DNA from: N074bin45 sp039587475 | GTDB taxonomy: Bacteria; Gemmatimonadota; Gemmatimonadetes; Gemmatimonadales; GWC2-71-9 | DNA: 22,393 nucleotides | Assembly: GCA_039587475.1 (NCBI GenBank) | Contig: JBDHIK010000039.1 | Location: 1-22,393 of the forward strand | Direction: 5' to 3' | Part shown: in pieces, positions 8,720 through 16,796 of the stretch | Position numbering within the stretch: position 1 is the stretch's first letter | Layout: each line of letters starts with the position of its first letter | Notes under the pieces: generated by a model | Seen by the model: only the letters and a program-made list of their open reading frames with translations | Told to the model about the DNA's origin: nothing | Databases searched by the model: none | Program-made: the position numbers and the translations under genes

Positions 8720-9315
8720 GGGTCCTGCCCCGGAAGCAGCATGGTACCCGGGGCATCGCCGTCCTGCCCTCCACGCGGCTGGTCGGTGACCGTGAAGGTG
8801 AAGTTGGGGTCGGACCGGAAACCGTTCCCTTCGATGGTGCCCCCGTCCGTCAGATAGGTGAAGAACTGATCGGTCGAAAGTTCGTTGGCGTCTCGGTCGT
8901 ACTGGAGGTAGGACGTCCTCAGGATCTTGCCGTCGACCGATTCGACGACCACGTTGCCTTTCGCCTCCATGGCGCCGGTGTTGAGGCGATACACCCCCGA
9001 GTCCGCCGTGAGCACGGACATTTCGACACCCGCGGGGTCGTAGAAAGTGAGATGCACGCCTCGCAGGTCGTACAGGCCGGTGGCGTTGTAGACCATGGCC
9101 GTGTCGGCCTGCAGGCGGTGGCGGCGCACGCCCTCGGGCGCAATGAGGGTGGTCACCCCGTAGAGCACCTGGTCGGCCGAATCACCGGCTTCCAGGACGG
9201 CCACCGGCCGAATGGTGTCATCCTGGCAGGCGGCCAGCGCCCCACCAGCCATGGCCACCACCACCGCCAGCGATCCGCGAGCGAGCCTCCACGCCCCCCG
9301 GCTGCCCGGCCTCAT
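8716..9315 (-). CDS. lptC: LptC, LPS export protein, with a predicted lipoprotein signal
   Basis: This 199-residue protein belongs to the LptC/YrbK family, which receives LPS from LptB2FG and passes it to LptA. The frame is open upstream, but ATG 9315 forms an ATGA overlap with the kdsC stop and directly precedes the signal sequence, so I chose it. The N-terminus has basic residues (R3, R6, R10, R13), a hydrophobic core and LAAC at 27-30, a lipobox. Family-like strands follow: RHRLQADTAMVYNATGLYDL, GVEMSVLTADSGVYRLNTG, MEAKGNVVVESVDG, LSTDQFFTYLTDGGTIEGNG. E. coli LptC uses an uncleaved membrane helix, so lipid anchoring would be a variation. The neighbours kdsC, lptA and lptB make the assignment secure. 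Confidence 0.88.
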   Translation of the reverse strand: MRPGSRGAWRLARGSLAVVVAMAGGALAACQDDTIRPVAVLEAGDSADQVLYGVTTLIAPEGVRRHRLQADTAMVYNATGLYDLRGVHLTFYDPAGVEMSVLTADSGVYRLNTGAMEAKGNVVVESVDGKILRTSYLQYDRDANELSTDQFFTYLTDGGTIEGNGFRSDPNFTFTVTDQPRGGQDGDAPGTMLLPGQDP

Positions 9316-9884
9316 GATCCCAGAACCGGGCCGGAGTCGAGCGCGTCCCGGGCCTCGAGAAACCGCCGTACGGTTTCCTCCCATTCGCCCCGGGCCTGGA
9401 GCAGACGCTCGATCACTTCGCGCACGGCGCCGTGGCCTCCCGAAGCGGTCGTCACGTAGGCCGCCAGCGCCCGCAGTTCCGGGACGGCGTTCGCCACGGC
9501 CACCGGCAGCCCCACCCGCTGGAACACCGGCAGGTCGGCCAGATCGTCGCCCACGAAGGCCACTTCCTCCCAGGAGAGACCACGACGATCCCGGAGTGCC
9601 TGGAAGGCCGGGATCTTCCGCGCGCCGGCATCCTGCAGCACCTCGTCGATGCCGAGTTCCCGGGCCCGGGCGCTGGTGGCGGCTGACACACGGCCACTCA
9701 CCAGCGCGACCTCGAGCCCGCTGCCGCGCAGCATGGCAATGCCAAGGCCGTCCTGGATGTCGAAGCGCTTGTACTCCACGACCTCGTCGCCGACCGCGCC
9801 GATGTAGACACCATTGTCGGTCAGGACGCCGTCAACATCGAGACCGAGGAGACGGATGCGCTTGGCGCTGGTTGCGTCGAGCAT
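9312..9884 (-). CDS. kdsC: 3-deoxy-D-manno-octulosonate 8-phosphate phosphatase, KdsC (HAD superfamily)
   Basis: This 190-residue cytoplasmic HAD phosphatase would remove phosphate from KDO-8-P to give KDO for LPS core. Motif I is LDVDGVLTDNGVY with the nucleophile and acid Asp at 16 and 18. Motif II is LVSGR (61-65), the conserved Lys is near 90 (GARKIPAF), and motif III is FVGDDLADLPVF (110-121). The family tail GGHGAVREV near 148-156 is present. Length is normal for KdsC without a cap domain. The ATG at 9884 lies six bases after the pyrG stop. The stop overlaps the lptC ATG. kdsA, often a neighbour of kdsC and pyrG in such clusters, is absent here. Confidence 0.93.
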   Translation of the reverse strand: MLDATSAKRIRLLGLDVDGVLTDNGVYIGAVGDEVVEYKRFDIQDGLGIAMLRGSGLEVALVSGRVSAATSARARELGIDEVLQDAGARKIPAFQALRDRRGLSWEEVAFVGDDLADLPVFQRVGLPVAVANAVPELRALAAYVTTASGGHGAVREVIERLLQARGEWEETVRRFLEARDALDSGPVLGS

Positions 9885-9890
9885 GCCGGA

Positions 9891-11564
<1,674 letters not shown>

Positions 11565-11568
11565 GCGG

Positions 11569-12312
11569 TCACCTCGTCGTTGCCAGCCACAGCGCCTCCG
11601 CGCGGTTGAGATCCTCGATGGTATCCACCCCCGGAAGGGGATCTTCCTCGATCAGCGCGACCCCGATGGACAGCCCGTGCTGCAGGGCGCGCAACATTTC
11701 CAGCTTCTCGGCTTCCTCGACCCTGGTCACGGGACAACGCACCCAGCGCGCCAGGGCGTCCCGGGTGTAGGCGTACATTCCGAGGTGCCGCCAGTAGAGC
11801 CCTTCCGTGTCGATGTCGTCGTCGCGCCGGTGCGGGATGACGGACCGGGAGAAGTACAGCGCCCGGCCGGTCATGTCGGTCACCACCTTGACCTCGGAGG
11901 GGTCCTCGGCCTCGACGGCCGACAGGGGACTGGCAGCGGTTCCCACGTCATCCCCGCCCGCAACCCGGTCCAGGGCCCCCTGCACGGCGGCCTTGCTCAG
12001 GAACGGCTCATCGCCCTGAATGTTGAGGATGACGTCGAAGTCCCGGTACGCCTCGAGCCCCACGACCTCGGCCACCCGATCGGTCCCGGACGGATGGTCT
12101 CCGGCCGTGAGGATGGCTGGCACGTCGGCATGACGTACGACCTGGGCGACCATCGGAGAGTCGGTGGCCACCACCAATTCGTCGACCACACCGTGTTCCT
12201 GAACGCACTGAATCACCCGGGTCACCAAAGGTTCGCCGGCCAGGAGGCGGAGCGGTTTGTTCGGGAGTCTGGTGGACCCGAGACGGGCCGGGATGACACC
12301 AAGAACACGCAT
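11569..12312 (-). CDS. kdsB: 3-deoxy-manno-octulosonate cytidylyltransferase (CMP-KDO synthetase)
   Basis: This 247-residue cytoplasmic enzyme activates KDO with CTP. The N-terminus MRVLGVIPARLGSTRLPNKP holds the nucleotide-binding R-x-x-S-x-R-x-P-x-K motif. ATDSPMVAQVV, TAGDHPSGTDRVAEVV and ILNIQGDEPFLSKAAV are family signatures. LYFSRSVIPHRRDDD and GLYWRHLGMYAYTRDAL follow in the C-terminal half. The frame is open 14 codons further upstream, but the extra residues are not family-like and the ATG at 12312 matches the usual start. There is no Shine-Dalgarno sequence before that ATG; a promoter-like element lies immediately upstream. It is the first gene of the long kdsB to yfhO-like unit. Confidence 0.96.
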   Translation of the reverse strand: MRVLGVIPARLGSTRLPNKPLRLLAGEPLVTRVIQCVQEHGVVDELVVATDSPMVAQVVRHADVPAILTAGDHPSGTDRVAEVVGLEAYRDFDVILNIQGDEPFLSKAAVQGALDRVAGGDDVGTAASPLSAVEAEDPSEVKVVTDMTGRALYFSRSVIPHRRDDDIDTEGLYWRHLGMYAYTRDALARWVRCPVTRVEEAEKLEMLRALQHGLSIGVALIEEDPLPGVDTIEDLNRAEALWLATTR

Positions 12313-12320
12313 GGTGAAGA

Positions 12321-12347
12321 CTAATAGGGACCGGGTCGCCCTGTCAA
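12321..12347 (-). promoter_or_regulatory. Predicted sigma-70-type promoter of the kdsB operon, near-leaderless
   Basis: On the minus strand a perfect TTGACA (12347-12342) is followed after 15 bases by TATTAG (12326-12321), four of six matches to TATAAT. Eight bases then remain before the kdsB ATG at 12312. A start site about seven bases past the -10 would leave a leader of roughly 0-3 bases, consistent with the missing Shine-Dalgarno. The spacer is shorter than the ideal 17. It lies in the only gene-free gap upstream of an otherwise unbroken 12-kb gene string. Confidence 0.55.
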
Positions 12348-12358
12348 AACCCATGCCA

Positions 12359-12385
12359 GCTTGCAGCCCCCGGCGTGCTGCAAGC
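12359..12385 (-). terminator. Perfect 9-bp inverted repeat upstream of kdsB promoter (terminator or operator)
   Basis: GCTTGCAGC at 12359-12367 and GCTGCAAGC at 12377-12385 form a perfect 9-bp stem around a 9-base loop. It lies 34 bases past the stop of the upstream unknown gene and 11 bases before the kdsB -35 box. Read on the minus strand, the stem is followed only by TGGCATGGGTTTT, so it lacks a proper U-tract. It could be a weak terminator or a binding site for a regulator of the kdsB unit. Confidence 0.4.
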
Positions 12386-12419
12386 CTATCGACTTGGAGG
12401 GTAAAGGCTTAGAAAAGCG

Positions 12420-13163
12420 CTACGGAGCCACCTCGACCACCGCGTCGGCCGAATCTGCGGTCCTGACCTCGACTCGGACCGAAGGCGCCACCACCCGCAC
12501 TTCGCTGGCCGATTCGGTGGCGATGCCGGCGGCCCTCAGCTCCTCGAGGACCTCGGCGGGAATCGAATCCCCGAAAGCCTCCGCCATGGCGCGGGCGACC
12601 GTGGCGGCCACCTCAACGTTGGTCCGCTCGGCGATCAGCTGGGCCTGGACTTCGGCAACCCGAACCTGCTCCCGGACCATCCGGGCATGCTGCCGCTCGA
12701 TCTGGGACCGGTCCCGGTGCCGGATGTTCTCCGCGATATCACTAGGAATCCACAGGAGGAGAGATTCGCCATTGCCGCGGAAACGGACTTCGCCGAACTC
12801 GACATAGCCTTCCGGGAGCTCGGCATGGCACACGAAGGTGGAGTTCTCATCCAGGTCTTCGAGGTCATCGAGCGTCAGCCGACATTGCGACAGCTCCGCC
12901 CAGCGGTCGCTACTGCTCAACTCGGCATCGACCTCGACCCACTTGACCTGCTGGGGAGCCTCACGGTGGAACACGACCTTCTTGAGGGACCCCAACCGTT
13001 GACCATCTACCTGAAACGGAACGATGTCGAAGGGAAGCGGGATGGCCAGCGGCCCGGCGCCTTCCACCACGTTCCAGGCGCCACGGCCACCGGCCCACAC
13101 GACCAGGCCAACCACGAAGACGCCCAAGGCGCCGGCGACGATCTTGAACCAATAACTACGCAT
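12420..13163 (-). CDS. Membrane-anchored protein of unknown function with a periplasmic domain
   Basis: I recognise no family in this 247-residue protein. The N-terminus MRSYWFKIVAGALGVFVVGL starts an anchor helix (about 5-27), probably with the rest outside the cytoplasm. Residues about 35-145 look beta-rich, with FDIVPFQVDGQRLGSLKKVV and two cysteines in SQCRLTL and TFVCHAEL that could pair. Residues about 150-215 are helical and charged (SQIERQHARMVREQVRVAEV), possibly coiled coil. The tail alternates Val with charged residues. Three-base periodicity and high GC at third positions support a real gene. ATG 13163 directly precedes the anchor; GTG 13172 in frame is an alternative. It reads toward kdsB but is separated by 107 bases holding a stem-loop and a promoter, so it is probably its own unit. 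Confidence 0.7.
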   Translation of the reverse strand: MRSYWFKIVAGALGVFVVGLVVWAGGRGAWNVVEGAGPLAIPLPFDIVPFQVDGQRLGSLKKVVFHREAPQQVKWVEVDAELSSSDRWAELSQCRLTLDDLEDLDENSTFVCHAELPEGYVEFGEVRFRGNGESLLLWIPSDIAENIRHRDRSQIERQHARMVREQVRVAEVQAQLIAERTNVEVAATVARAMAEAFGDSIPAEVLEELRAAGIATESASEVRVVAPSVRVEVRTADSADAVVEVAP

Positions 13164-13710
13164 GTGACCCACTTGGTGAAGGACTCTTCTTTATTAGACG
13201 CACGGCATCGCTCTATCGTTGCAGGAAGAGACGTGAAAACGGGCCCCCGAGTTTCAAAGACCTGAGAACATCCCTGAGGTTCTTGCCGCCAAACGCTTGT
13301 GCCTCGGTCCGTTGCAGCACCGCACCACGAAGGCGCTTTCTGACGGTCATTTGCGGGGTTCCGAGAGTCTCCTGCGGCTCGCCTCCCCGTTGGGAACATA
13401 GCTCCGGGCCCTCGCCGGTCCACCTCTGGCGATGGGCGCTGACAGCCCTTCACCCTCCTTCGACCTTTCTTCAAGATACCAAATCTATCGTAACGCCATA
13501 TCCGGACTTGGTCCCTCTCGGGTTCCGCGGGTCCCGTTCGAGATATCCCGGGGGTCATCGAGCCCATTGCCCCGCATGGTGCCTGGGGATCAGCTGCCGC
13601 GCATCTGCTGACCGGGAACAGTCTTGCCCAAGGCGCCCGATCCGGCCACTTTGAGGCGGTTCGGGGGCCCTCCCCGGCTCGGTCGTTGGTCTTGTCGCGG
13701 AGTAATCCTC
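13164..13710. other. Gene-free divergent intergenic region, about 547 bases
   Basis: This stretch separates two divergently read genes. No frame looks coding; the long open minus frame through it has the Arg/Pro/Gly-rich composition of chance openings. An A/T-rich island lies at about 13468-13500 in otherwise GC-rich sequence. On the minus strand at about 13448-13475 there is a purine-rich run including AAGGAGGGTGAAGGG, similar to a strong ribosome-binding site but with no convincing gene after it. A hairpin with a 3-base bulge can form at 13516-13543 (TCTCGGG with CCCG and GAGA). Promoters for both flanking genes should lie here, but I could not place one with confidence. Confidence 0.5.
13699..13702 (+). 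promoter_or_regulatory. Shine-Dalgarno sequence pointing to a CTG start
   Basis: GGAG lies eight bases before the in-frame CTG at 13711, which opens the signal-peptide-like sequence. The nearest conventional start, GTG at 13723, is 20 bases away, too far for this site. The site therefore favours the CTG, though the evidence is only spacing. Confidence 0.4.
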
Positions 13711-15879
13711 CTGATTCACAAAGTGCTCCTGGGAGCCCTCGCCGCCCTTCTAGTCGCTCCTCTGATCGTTGGTGCCGACGTAGGTCCGCCCGCACATCTG
13801 TCAGTGTCCGAGATCCGGCCTGGCATCTACCGGGTCCAGTGGCGGGTCCCAAAGCAGCTGCCACCTCGCGCGGTCCCCTCCCCTGTCCTCCCGGAGGCGT
13901 GTGAGCCCGCCGGTGAGCGTTCGGTAGTGGATCAGGCCGGCGCCTGGCTTCTGTCCCAGGAGTGGACCTGCAGCAGCACCATCGCCGGCCAGGAACTGGG
14001 CATGCGGTACCCGTTCCGCGACCTGGCCCTGACGACCGTGATTCGGGTGGAACTCCTCTCTGGCGACCGTTTCGCCCACGTGTTGACCCTGGCGGAGACG
14101 ACCTGGCGGCTTCCTGAAGGGACCGCGGCGCCCGACATCTTCCTGGCGGCCCAGAACGCGGTGCTGGCCGGCATCGACCACGTGGCGACATCGTGGAGTC
14201 ACTGGGCATTCCTTCTTACGCTGGGCCTGTTTGGGGCGGGAGGCGCCGTTCGGCTGGTCACCGCCTTTACGCTGGGTCAGGTCACGACCGTTCTGGTAGC
14301 CTCCCTCATGGGCCTCGGCATCGGCGCTGTCCCGGCCGACATCGCCATCGCCCTCGGCGTGGTCCTCCTGGCCCGCGAGGGGCTCGCGGGTTCCCCGGAC
14401 CGGCAGCGCGCAGCCTCCCTGGCAGCGGTCCTCGGCACGGTCCACGGACTGGCCATTCCCACAGTCCTCCCCGAGGGCGCGGGATTCGCGGCCGGCCTTC
14501 TGGCGGTCCTGGGCATGGACGCCATCCATCTCAGCGGCGCCCTTGCCGCAGGTGCCACAGTAGCATGGCTGTCACGGAGACTTCAGGTCGCCCCAGTACG
14601 ACGAACCCTCGGGTACGCGACCGGCGCCTCGGCCATGGCGCTCGCGTTCGCCCTGGCCCTCGGTGGCGGTGTACCCGAGGCCGGCGCCGCCAACGCCGCA
14701 ATCGCCCTCAGCCCTTCGCCCGACCAACGCCCGGCAGGCCAGTCGGGCCGCCTGGCGCCGGTGACCCCGGACACCCCGATCCAGAGTTTTCTCTCGGTGG
14801 AACCGTTCGAGGTGCGGCACGAAGTGATGATCCGACTGGTCGGGCTGGCCGACGAACTCGGACTCGACCCGCGAGCGACGATTCCCATCGACCACCAGGC
14901 CGCCGTGACGGCGACGCTGGTGCAGTTCGTATTGTCCCGCACGGATGTTCGGGTGGATGGCCGACCCGAGGGCCCGATGGTGAGACGCGCGGACTTCATG
15001 ACGGTGGATCCCACCGGATCGATGCCACGGTCGACCGCCATCGACGAGCCGGTCGAGCAAGCCTTCGTGGGTGTCATCGTGGCGTACCCCACCGACGGAA
15101 TGCCCGAATCGGTCTCGCTGGAATGGACCTCCTTCCCCGGAGGCATCGCGATTCCAGCGACGGTGATCGACCCGGAGTCCGTGGCCTCGCTGCCGCTCAC
15201 GGCAGCGCGACCGGCCGCCACCTGGACCAACGAGCTGGTCGAAGACCCGCTCCCGACCGTCGAGGCGGTGGGCGTCGAGCCGGTCCGTGTCCCCATCCCC
15301 GTTCTGTCCCTGCCAATGTTCGCGCTCGCTCTGGGGCTGTTCGTGGCGGGCGTCCGGGGATGGCGCCGCGAATGGGCCACCACCGTGGCACGGGTCACCC
15401 TGGCCATCGCCTTCCTGGCCGGTCCCGTGGTGGAGACGGCCGTTGCGCTGCCCGGAACATCTGGCCAGCGGCCCTCGGCACGCCAGGCCCGCCGGATCCT
15501 TTCGGGAGTCCTCCCCAACGTGTACCGGGCCCTCGCATTCCGAGATGAGGGCCGCATCTATGACCGGCTGGCTGTGAGCGTCACGGGTGAGACCCTGACC
15601 GACATTTACCTCGAGCAGCGCCGGGCGTTGGAGCTGGAGGAGCGTGGGGGCGCCCAGGCGCGCGTCGAGGCCGTCGAGGTCCTCGAGGCCTCCGACATCG
15701 AGCGGGCGGAAGCCGGATTCACCGTGCGTGCCGAGTGGACCGTGGGCGGCATGGTGACCCATTTCGGGCATCGACACTTTCGACAGAACCGCTATGACGC
15801 CGTGATCGGGATCGTCCCGGTCGACGGGGCGTGGAAGATCAGCACCATCGACGTCATCGACGAGGAACGCATCCAATGA
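13711..15879 (+). CDS. HupE/UreJ-like membrane protein with extra extracytoplasmic domains and degenerate metal motifs
   Basis: Numbering is from the CTG at 13711 (722 residues). A signal peptide (1-21) is followed by a soluble beta-rich domain (about 22-140). A HupE/UreJ_2-like membrane domain spans about 145-325, with GIDHVATSWSHWAFLLTLGL matching the family HX5DH region. A second soluble domain (about 355-520) and two helices near 535-550 and 560-580 follow. The C-terminal ~140 residues end in W-T-V-G-G-M-V-T-H-F-G-H and WKISTIDV, resembling an NTF2-like fold. HupE proteins are nickel or cobalt permeases. Here the Asp of HX5DH is Ser 163, and the usual AHS His is Gln 190, while His 157, 164 and 245 remain. 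Metal transport is therefore doubtful. GTG 13723 and TTG 13651 or 13624 are alternative starts. The stop overlaps the next gene as ATGA. Confidence 0.8.
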   Translation: MIHKVLLGALAALLVAPLIVGADVGPPAHLSVSEIRPGIYRVQWRVPKQLPPRAVPSPVLPEACEPAGERSVVDQAGAWLLSQEWTCSSTIAGQELGMRYPFRDLALTTVIRVELLSGDRFAHVLTLAETTWRLPEGTAAPDIFLAAQNAVLAGIDHVATSWSHWAFLLTLGLFGAGGAVRLVTAFTLGQVTTVLVASLMGLGIGAVPADIAIALGVVLLAREGLAGSPDRQRAASLAAVLGTVHGLAIPTVLPEGAGFAAGLLAVLGMDAIHLSGALAAGATVAWLSRRLQVAPVRRTLGYATGASAMALAFALALGGGVPEAGAANAAIALSPSPDQRPAGQSGRLAPVTPDTPIQSFLSVEPFEVRHEVMIRLVGLADELGLDPRATIPIDHQAAVTATLVQFVLSRTDVRVDGRPEGPMVRRADFMTVDPTGSMPRSTAIDEPVEQAFVGVIVAYPTDGMPESVSLEWTSFPGGIAIPATVIDPESVASLPLTAARPAATWTNELVEDPLPTVEAVGVEPVRVPIPVLSLPMFALALGLFVAGVRGWRREWATTVARVTLAIAFLAGPVVETAVALPGTSGQRPSARQARRILSGVLPNVYRALAFRDEGRIYDRLAVSVTGETLTDIYLEQRRALELEERGGAQARVEAVEVLEASDIERAEAGFTVRAEWTVGGMVTHFGHRHFRQNRYDAVIGIVPVDGAWKISTIDVIDEERIQ

Positions 15880-16754
15880 AGCTGTTGCGGGAACCGCTGG
15901 TTCACTTCGCCCTCCTCGGCGCCGTGTTGTTCGGCATCTACGCCTATTCCAGTCGCGTGTTCGAGGCCGAGGAGGCCCGACGTGTCACCATCACCGAAGC
16001 GGACATCGAGTTCCTGTCCGCCAGTTGGGAACGACAGTGGAACCGGCCGCCGACCGAAGACGAGTTGCGCGGCCTGGTGGAGGCCCGCGTCCGCGAGGAG
16101 GTGCTGTATCGGGAGGCGCTGGCCGTGGGGTTGGACGACAACGACATGGTCGTTCGCCGGCGCATGGTCCAGAAGATGGAGTTGCTGTCGCAGGACCTTG
16201 CTTCGTTGTCGGATCCCACCGATCAGGAACTTCAGGCGTTCTTCCAGGAGCGATCGGAAGACTATCGCGTGCCACCACGACGCAGTTTCAGCCACATCTA
16301 TTTCAATCCAGACAACCGGGGCGCGACCACCATCGCTGACGCGGAGCGAGTCCTGGTGGAGTTGCGAGCGGCTTCACCGACACCGGTCCGGGCCCCAGAA
16401 CTCGGCGACCGCTTCATGCTGCGCTACGATTTCTCGTTGCGTGCGCCGCTCGAGGTGCGACAGACCTTCGGCAGCGGCTTCGCCGATTCCCTGTTCGTGT
16501 TGGAACCGGGGTGGCAGGGACCCATTCTGTCTGGCTACGGGGTCCACCTGGTGTACGTCGGTGACAGGGTCGAGGCGCGCATCCCCGCATTCGCCGAGAT
16601 TCGTGATCGGCTGGTGTGGGACTACGCCCGGGAACGGAACGAACGTGCCAAGGCGGCGCTGTACGAAGGGCTGCTCACCAACTACGACATCGAGATCGAC
16701 ACGTCGGCATTGCGCCGGTCCGTGCTTGGTGCTGAGGCAGACTCCGCCCGCTAA
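15876..16754 (+). CDS. Membrane-anchored parvulin-like peptidyl-prolyl isomerase (SurA/PpiC-type)
   Basis: This 292-residue protein starts MKLLREPLVHFALLGAVLFG, a single N-terminal anchor with the bulk in the periplasm. A SurA-like helical chaperone part follows (WNRPPTEDELRGLVEARVRE, then VLYREALAVGLDDNDMVVRR). The Rotamase_2-like domain begins near 130 with RRSFSHIYFNP. It ends with WQGPILSGYGVHLVYVGDRV, which matches the conserved G-P-x-x-S-x-x-G-x-H-L-V parvulin end. The family assists folding of exported proteins. The ATG overlaps the HupE-like stop as ATGA, so translation is probably coupled. It may serve folding of its partner's large extracytoplasmic domains. Whether it keeps isomerase activity cannot be decided here; the central part of the domain is weakly conserved. 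Confidence 0.85.
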   Translation: MKLLREPLVHFALLGAVLFGIYAYSSRVFEAEEARRVTITEADIEFLSASWERQWNRPPTEDELRGLVEARVREEVLYREALAVGLDDNDMVVRRRMVQKMELLSQDLASLSDPTDQELQAFFQERSEDYRVPPRRSFSHIYFNPDNRGATTIADAERVLVELRAASPTPVRAPELGDRFMLRYDFSLRAPLEVRQTFGSGFADSLFVLEPGWQGPILSGYGVHLVYVGDRVEARIPAFAEIRDRLVWDYARERNERAKAALYEGLLTNYDIEIDTSALRRSVLGAEADSAR

Positions 16755-16796
16755 GACAGGGCGGTGCCGCAGCCTGCCCCCACTCCCTGCTACCTG
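16755..16796. terminator. Short convergent intergenic gap with a possible hairpin
   Basis: The 42 bases between two convergent genes contain GGGCGG (16759-16764), which can pair with CTGCCC (16774-16779) including one G-T pair, around a 9-base loop. No T-run follows on either strand, so a terminator role is only suggested by position. A 7-base tandem repeat (CTGCTAC twice) lies next to it at the end of the gap. Confidence 0.25.

Noticed and set aside
12396..12412. Alternative pairing of AAGCCT near the unknown gene stop with AGGCTT
   Set aside because: Only six pairs and it competes with the perfect 9-bp stem next to it.
13186..13480. tmRNA, RNase P RNA or SRP RNA in the noncoding stretch
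   Set aside because: I looked for tmRNA end sequences and tag, the RNase P GAGGAAAGTCC core and the SRP tetraloop region on both strands and found none.
13007..14209. 400-codon minus frame across the noncoding region into two genes
   Set aside because: Arg/Pro/Gly/Ser-rich noise that overlaps the HupE-like and the unknown membrane protein genes in other frames; no conserved motif.
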